Part shown: positions 4,155 through 5,810 of the stretch, in pieces
Numbering within the stretch: the stretch's first letter is position 1
Layout of the letters: each line of letters begins with the position of its first letter
DNA from: Candidatus Altarchaeales archaeon
GTDB taxonomy: Archaea; Altiarchaeota; Altiarchaeia; IMC4; QMZM01
Assembly (NCBI GenBank): GCA_003663045.1
Contig: QMZG01000077.1
Coordinates: 1-5,810 of the forward strand
Direction: 5' to 3'
DNA: 5,810 nt
Translations under genes and position numbers: made by a program
The notes under the pieces: generated by a model
Seen by the model: the letters and a program-made list of their open reading frames with translations, nothing else
Told to the model about the DNA's origin: nothing
Database searches by the model: none

Positions 4155-5531
4155 ATGAAGAAAGACATAAAAGAAAACTGTGCCGTATTCGGTATTCGTT
4201 CTAATGAGGATGTCTTTGACAGCATCTACTATGGACTTTATTCTCTACAGCATCGCGGCCAAGAGTCTGCAGGTATTGCCACTTATACAAGATCATTGGA
4301 TAGAATAAATATACATAAAGACATGGGCCTCGTTCCAGATGTTTTTAAGGATGTCTATCTCCAAGGAAATTCTGGTATAGGTCATGTGAGATATTCCACT
4401 ACCGGTGAATCCGATATTGAGAACACACAACCATTGATGATAAATTATGCCAAAGGGGGCTTTGCTATAGCACATAATGGAAATCTTGTTAATCCTCAGG
4501 AGTTGAGATCTATACTGGAAAGGAGGGGTGGTGTTTTTTCCACAACTACCGACACAGAGATAATTGCCCAGTTAATTGCACAGGAACATCTTAAGACGGG
4601 TACCTTTATAGAGGGAATAAAGAGTGCTATGAATTATCTTAGGGGTGCTTATTCCTTGGTAATACTTCAAGATGATAAAATAATAGGGGTTAGAGACCCA
4701 TGGGCAATTAGGCCCCTCGTTCTAGGTAAATCTGGAGATGCGTATGCAATTGCATCGGAAAGTTGTGCCTTCGATGCCCTGGGGATGACGCTCATTAGGG
4801 ACATAAAACCATCGGAGATCTTGGTAATTGGGGATAAATTGGATTCTTATTTCGGAAGAAAAGAAAGAACCGCTCACTGTATGTTTGAATATGTATATTT
4901 TGCCAGGCCAGATTCTGTGATCGATGGAGTTTCAGTTTATGAAGTAAGAAAGAATCTGGGGAGAATCCTTGCTAAAAAGGCTCCCGTAAAAGCAGATATG
5001 GTTGTTCCAATTCCGGACTCTGGAATCAATGTAGCTATCGGTTATGCACAAGAATCCGGCATACCATATGGGGAGGGTTTGATTAAGAACAGATACCTGG
5101 GAAGAACCTTTATAATGCCAGAACAAAAGGAACGAGAAATAGGGGTTAAGATAAAATTAAATCCCATAAGGAGTGAGATTGAAGGTAAAAGTCTGGTCGT
5201 ATTGGATGATTCTATTGTCAGAGGCACCACGATTAAGAGGATAATAAAAATACTCAGGGAGAAAGGTGCGAAAGAAGTTCATGTAAGGATCTCGTGTCCA
5301 CCACTGAGATTTCCCTGCTATTATGGAATTAATATGCAGTCTAAAGAGGAATTTGTTGCCAGGAAAAAATCCATCGAAGAAATAAGGAAAAAAATAGGGG
5401 CAGATTCTTTAGTTTACACAAGCTTAGAGGGTTTAATTAAAGCCATCGGTCTTCCGAGGGAAAAACTCTGCTTGGCATGTCTAACCGGGGATTATCCAGT
5501 GAGAGAAGAACAGATGAAATTGGAGGTATAA
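4155..5531 (+). CDS. purF: Amidophosphoribosyltransferase PurF
   Basis: PurF makes 5-phosphoribosylamine from PRPP and glutamine, the first committed step of purine synthesis. The 458 residues show both domains. The N-terminal class II glutaminase has its nucleophile at Cys9 (ENCAVFGI), so the first eight residues must be removed as a propeptide, and has LQHRGQESAG (31-40), GHVRYSTTG (76-84, Arg79), HNGN (107-110) and Asp133. The C-terminal phosphoribosyltransferase domain has PIPDSG (285-290) and the PRPP loop VVLDDSIVRGTT (348-359). Cys242, Cys388, Cys439 and Cys442 match the four ligands of the structural 4Fe-4S cluster in the Bacillus-type enzyme, unlike the E. coli form, so this is the oxygen-sensitive Fe-S type. 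It is divergent from argJ. No purine gene follows; a decayed transposase begins 13 bases after its stop. Confidence 0.97.
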   Translation: MKKDIKENCAVFGIRSNEDVFDSIYYGLYSLQHRGQESAGIATYTRSLDRINIHKDMGLVPDVFKDVYLQGNSGIGHVRYSTTGESDIENTQPLMINYAKGGFAIAHNGNLVNPQELRSILERRGGVFSTTTDTEIIAQLIAQEHLKTGTFIEGIKSAMNYLRGAYSLVILQDDKIIGVRDPWAIRPLVLGKSGDAYAIASESCAFDALGMTLIRDIKPSEILVIGDKLDSYFGRKERTAHCMFEYVYFARPDSVIDGVSVYEVRKNLGRILAKKAPVKADMVVPIPDSGINVAIGYAQESGIPYGEGLIKNRYLGRTFIMPEQKEREIGVKIKLNPIRSEIEGKSLVVLDDSIVRGTTIKRIIKILREKGAKEVHVRISCPPLRFPCYYGINMQSKEEFVARKKSIEEIRKKIGADSLVYTSLEGLIKAIGLPREKLCLACLTGDYPVREEQMKLEV

Positions 5532-5542
5532 TAAAATAATCG

Positions 5543-5562
5543 TATGTGTTTAGCTACACATA
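5543..5562 (+). terminator. Possible hairpin terminator after purF
   Basis: TATGTGT (5543-5549) and ACACATA (5556-5562) form a 7-bp stem around TTAGCT, starting 12 bases past the purF stop. It is followed only by a short, mixed T-containing stretch (ATTCTTCC), so it is a weak terminator candidate, and it overlaps the start of the transposase remnant. Confidence 0.25.
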
Positions 5563-5810
5563 ATTCTTCCAAAAAGAGAAAGAAGAGAAAAGCCAATGGT
5601 GGAAAACCGGTAGAAAGAAGGGTCATGAGGAGTAACAAGAGAGATGCCTGAGCCTAATCATCCCATCCCGATTGCCCTCCCAGAGGAATATTTGGAAGGA
5701 ACACACTATCGCAAGTTACATTGATGAAGTACAAAGGAAGACTACCTCACAGGAAGATCAAGGAGTTTTTGAAGGGGATTATAACCTAGACTTGAGCACA
5801 GCCACAATCT
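5544..5810 (+). pseudogene. Decayed transposase fragment, probably IS66 family
   Basis: No single frame stays open, but successive frames give pieces in the order expected for an IS66-type TnpC. From 5559 in one frame comes HNSSKKRKKRKANGGK, recalling the NSSK and basic linker near the N-terminus. A second frame gives GRKKGHE. A third gives GVTREMPEPNHPIPIALPEE (5629-5688). Returning to the first frame gives GIFGRNTLSQVTLMKYKG, then RLPHRKIKEFLKG, and a further shift gives GDYNLDLSTATI at the window edge. At least four frame changes are needed. The cysteine-containing zinc-finger stretch that normally lies between PEE and FGRN is missing, apparently deleted. The catalytic DDE domain would lie beyond the window. 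Family assignment is from recalled motifs, not a search. It cannot make functional transposase from this part. Confidence 0.65.

Noticed and set aside
5522..5651. GGAGGT at the end of purF followed by a 35-codon basic ORF starting at 5544.
   Set aside because: The spacing of 16 bases is too long for a good ribosome binding site, GGAGGT simply encodes the last purF residues, and the ORF content is better read as the first piece of the decayed transposase.

Overview
The window looks archaeal and AT-rich. The signs are AT-rich TATA-like boxes about 26 bases upstream of starts (leaderless or near-leaderless transcripts), GGTGA-type ribosome binding sites in front of two of the accessory genes, and compact core genes. 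I cannot place it below the domain level; a euryarchaeal or methanogen-related lineage would fit.

Bases 1 to about 2232 are an accessory region with every gene on the minus strand. Read in that direction it holds a five-helix membrane protein (1891-1331), a secreted cysteine-rich protein (1129-329) and the first 22 codons of a third gene (67-1). Between these genes lie GC-richer palindromic elements of about 80 bases (C 1962-2046, B 1216-1294, A 109-191). All share one plan: a perfect outer stem of 8-11 bp enclosing two small hairpins, with the same short conserved linkers and compensatory changes in the first hairpin. In B and C they are bounded by AAC...GTT boxes. One gene per interval, all in one direction, each starting 40-90 bases after a palindrome, resembles an integron cassette array without a visible integrase (a CALIN-like array). 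Integrons have been reported in archaeal genomes, so this is plausible, but it is an inference here. Further inverted repeats (197-249, 256-319, 2044-2164, 2170-2211) and a diverged ~30-base inverted repeat around the membrane-protein gene add to the picture.

Bases 2233 to 5531 are ordinary chromosomal genes. A probable two-gene unit on the minus strand holds argJ (arginine biosynthesis) and, 11 bases downstream, an apparently active rhomboid protease. Divergent from it, across only 39 bases, is purF (first step of purine synthesis), with its Fe-S cluster cysteines and PRPP loop intact. The two promoters must overlap.

From 5544 to the right edge, just after purF, lies the decayed start of a transposase of apparent IS66 type. 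It is readable only by switching frame several times and has lost its zinc-finger segment. The core block is therefore bordered by mobile or repetitive DNA on both sides.
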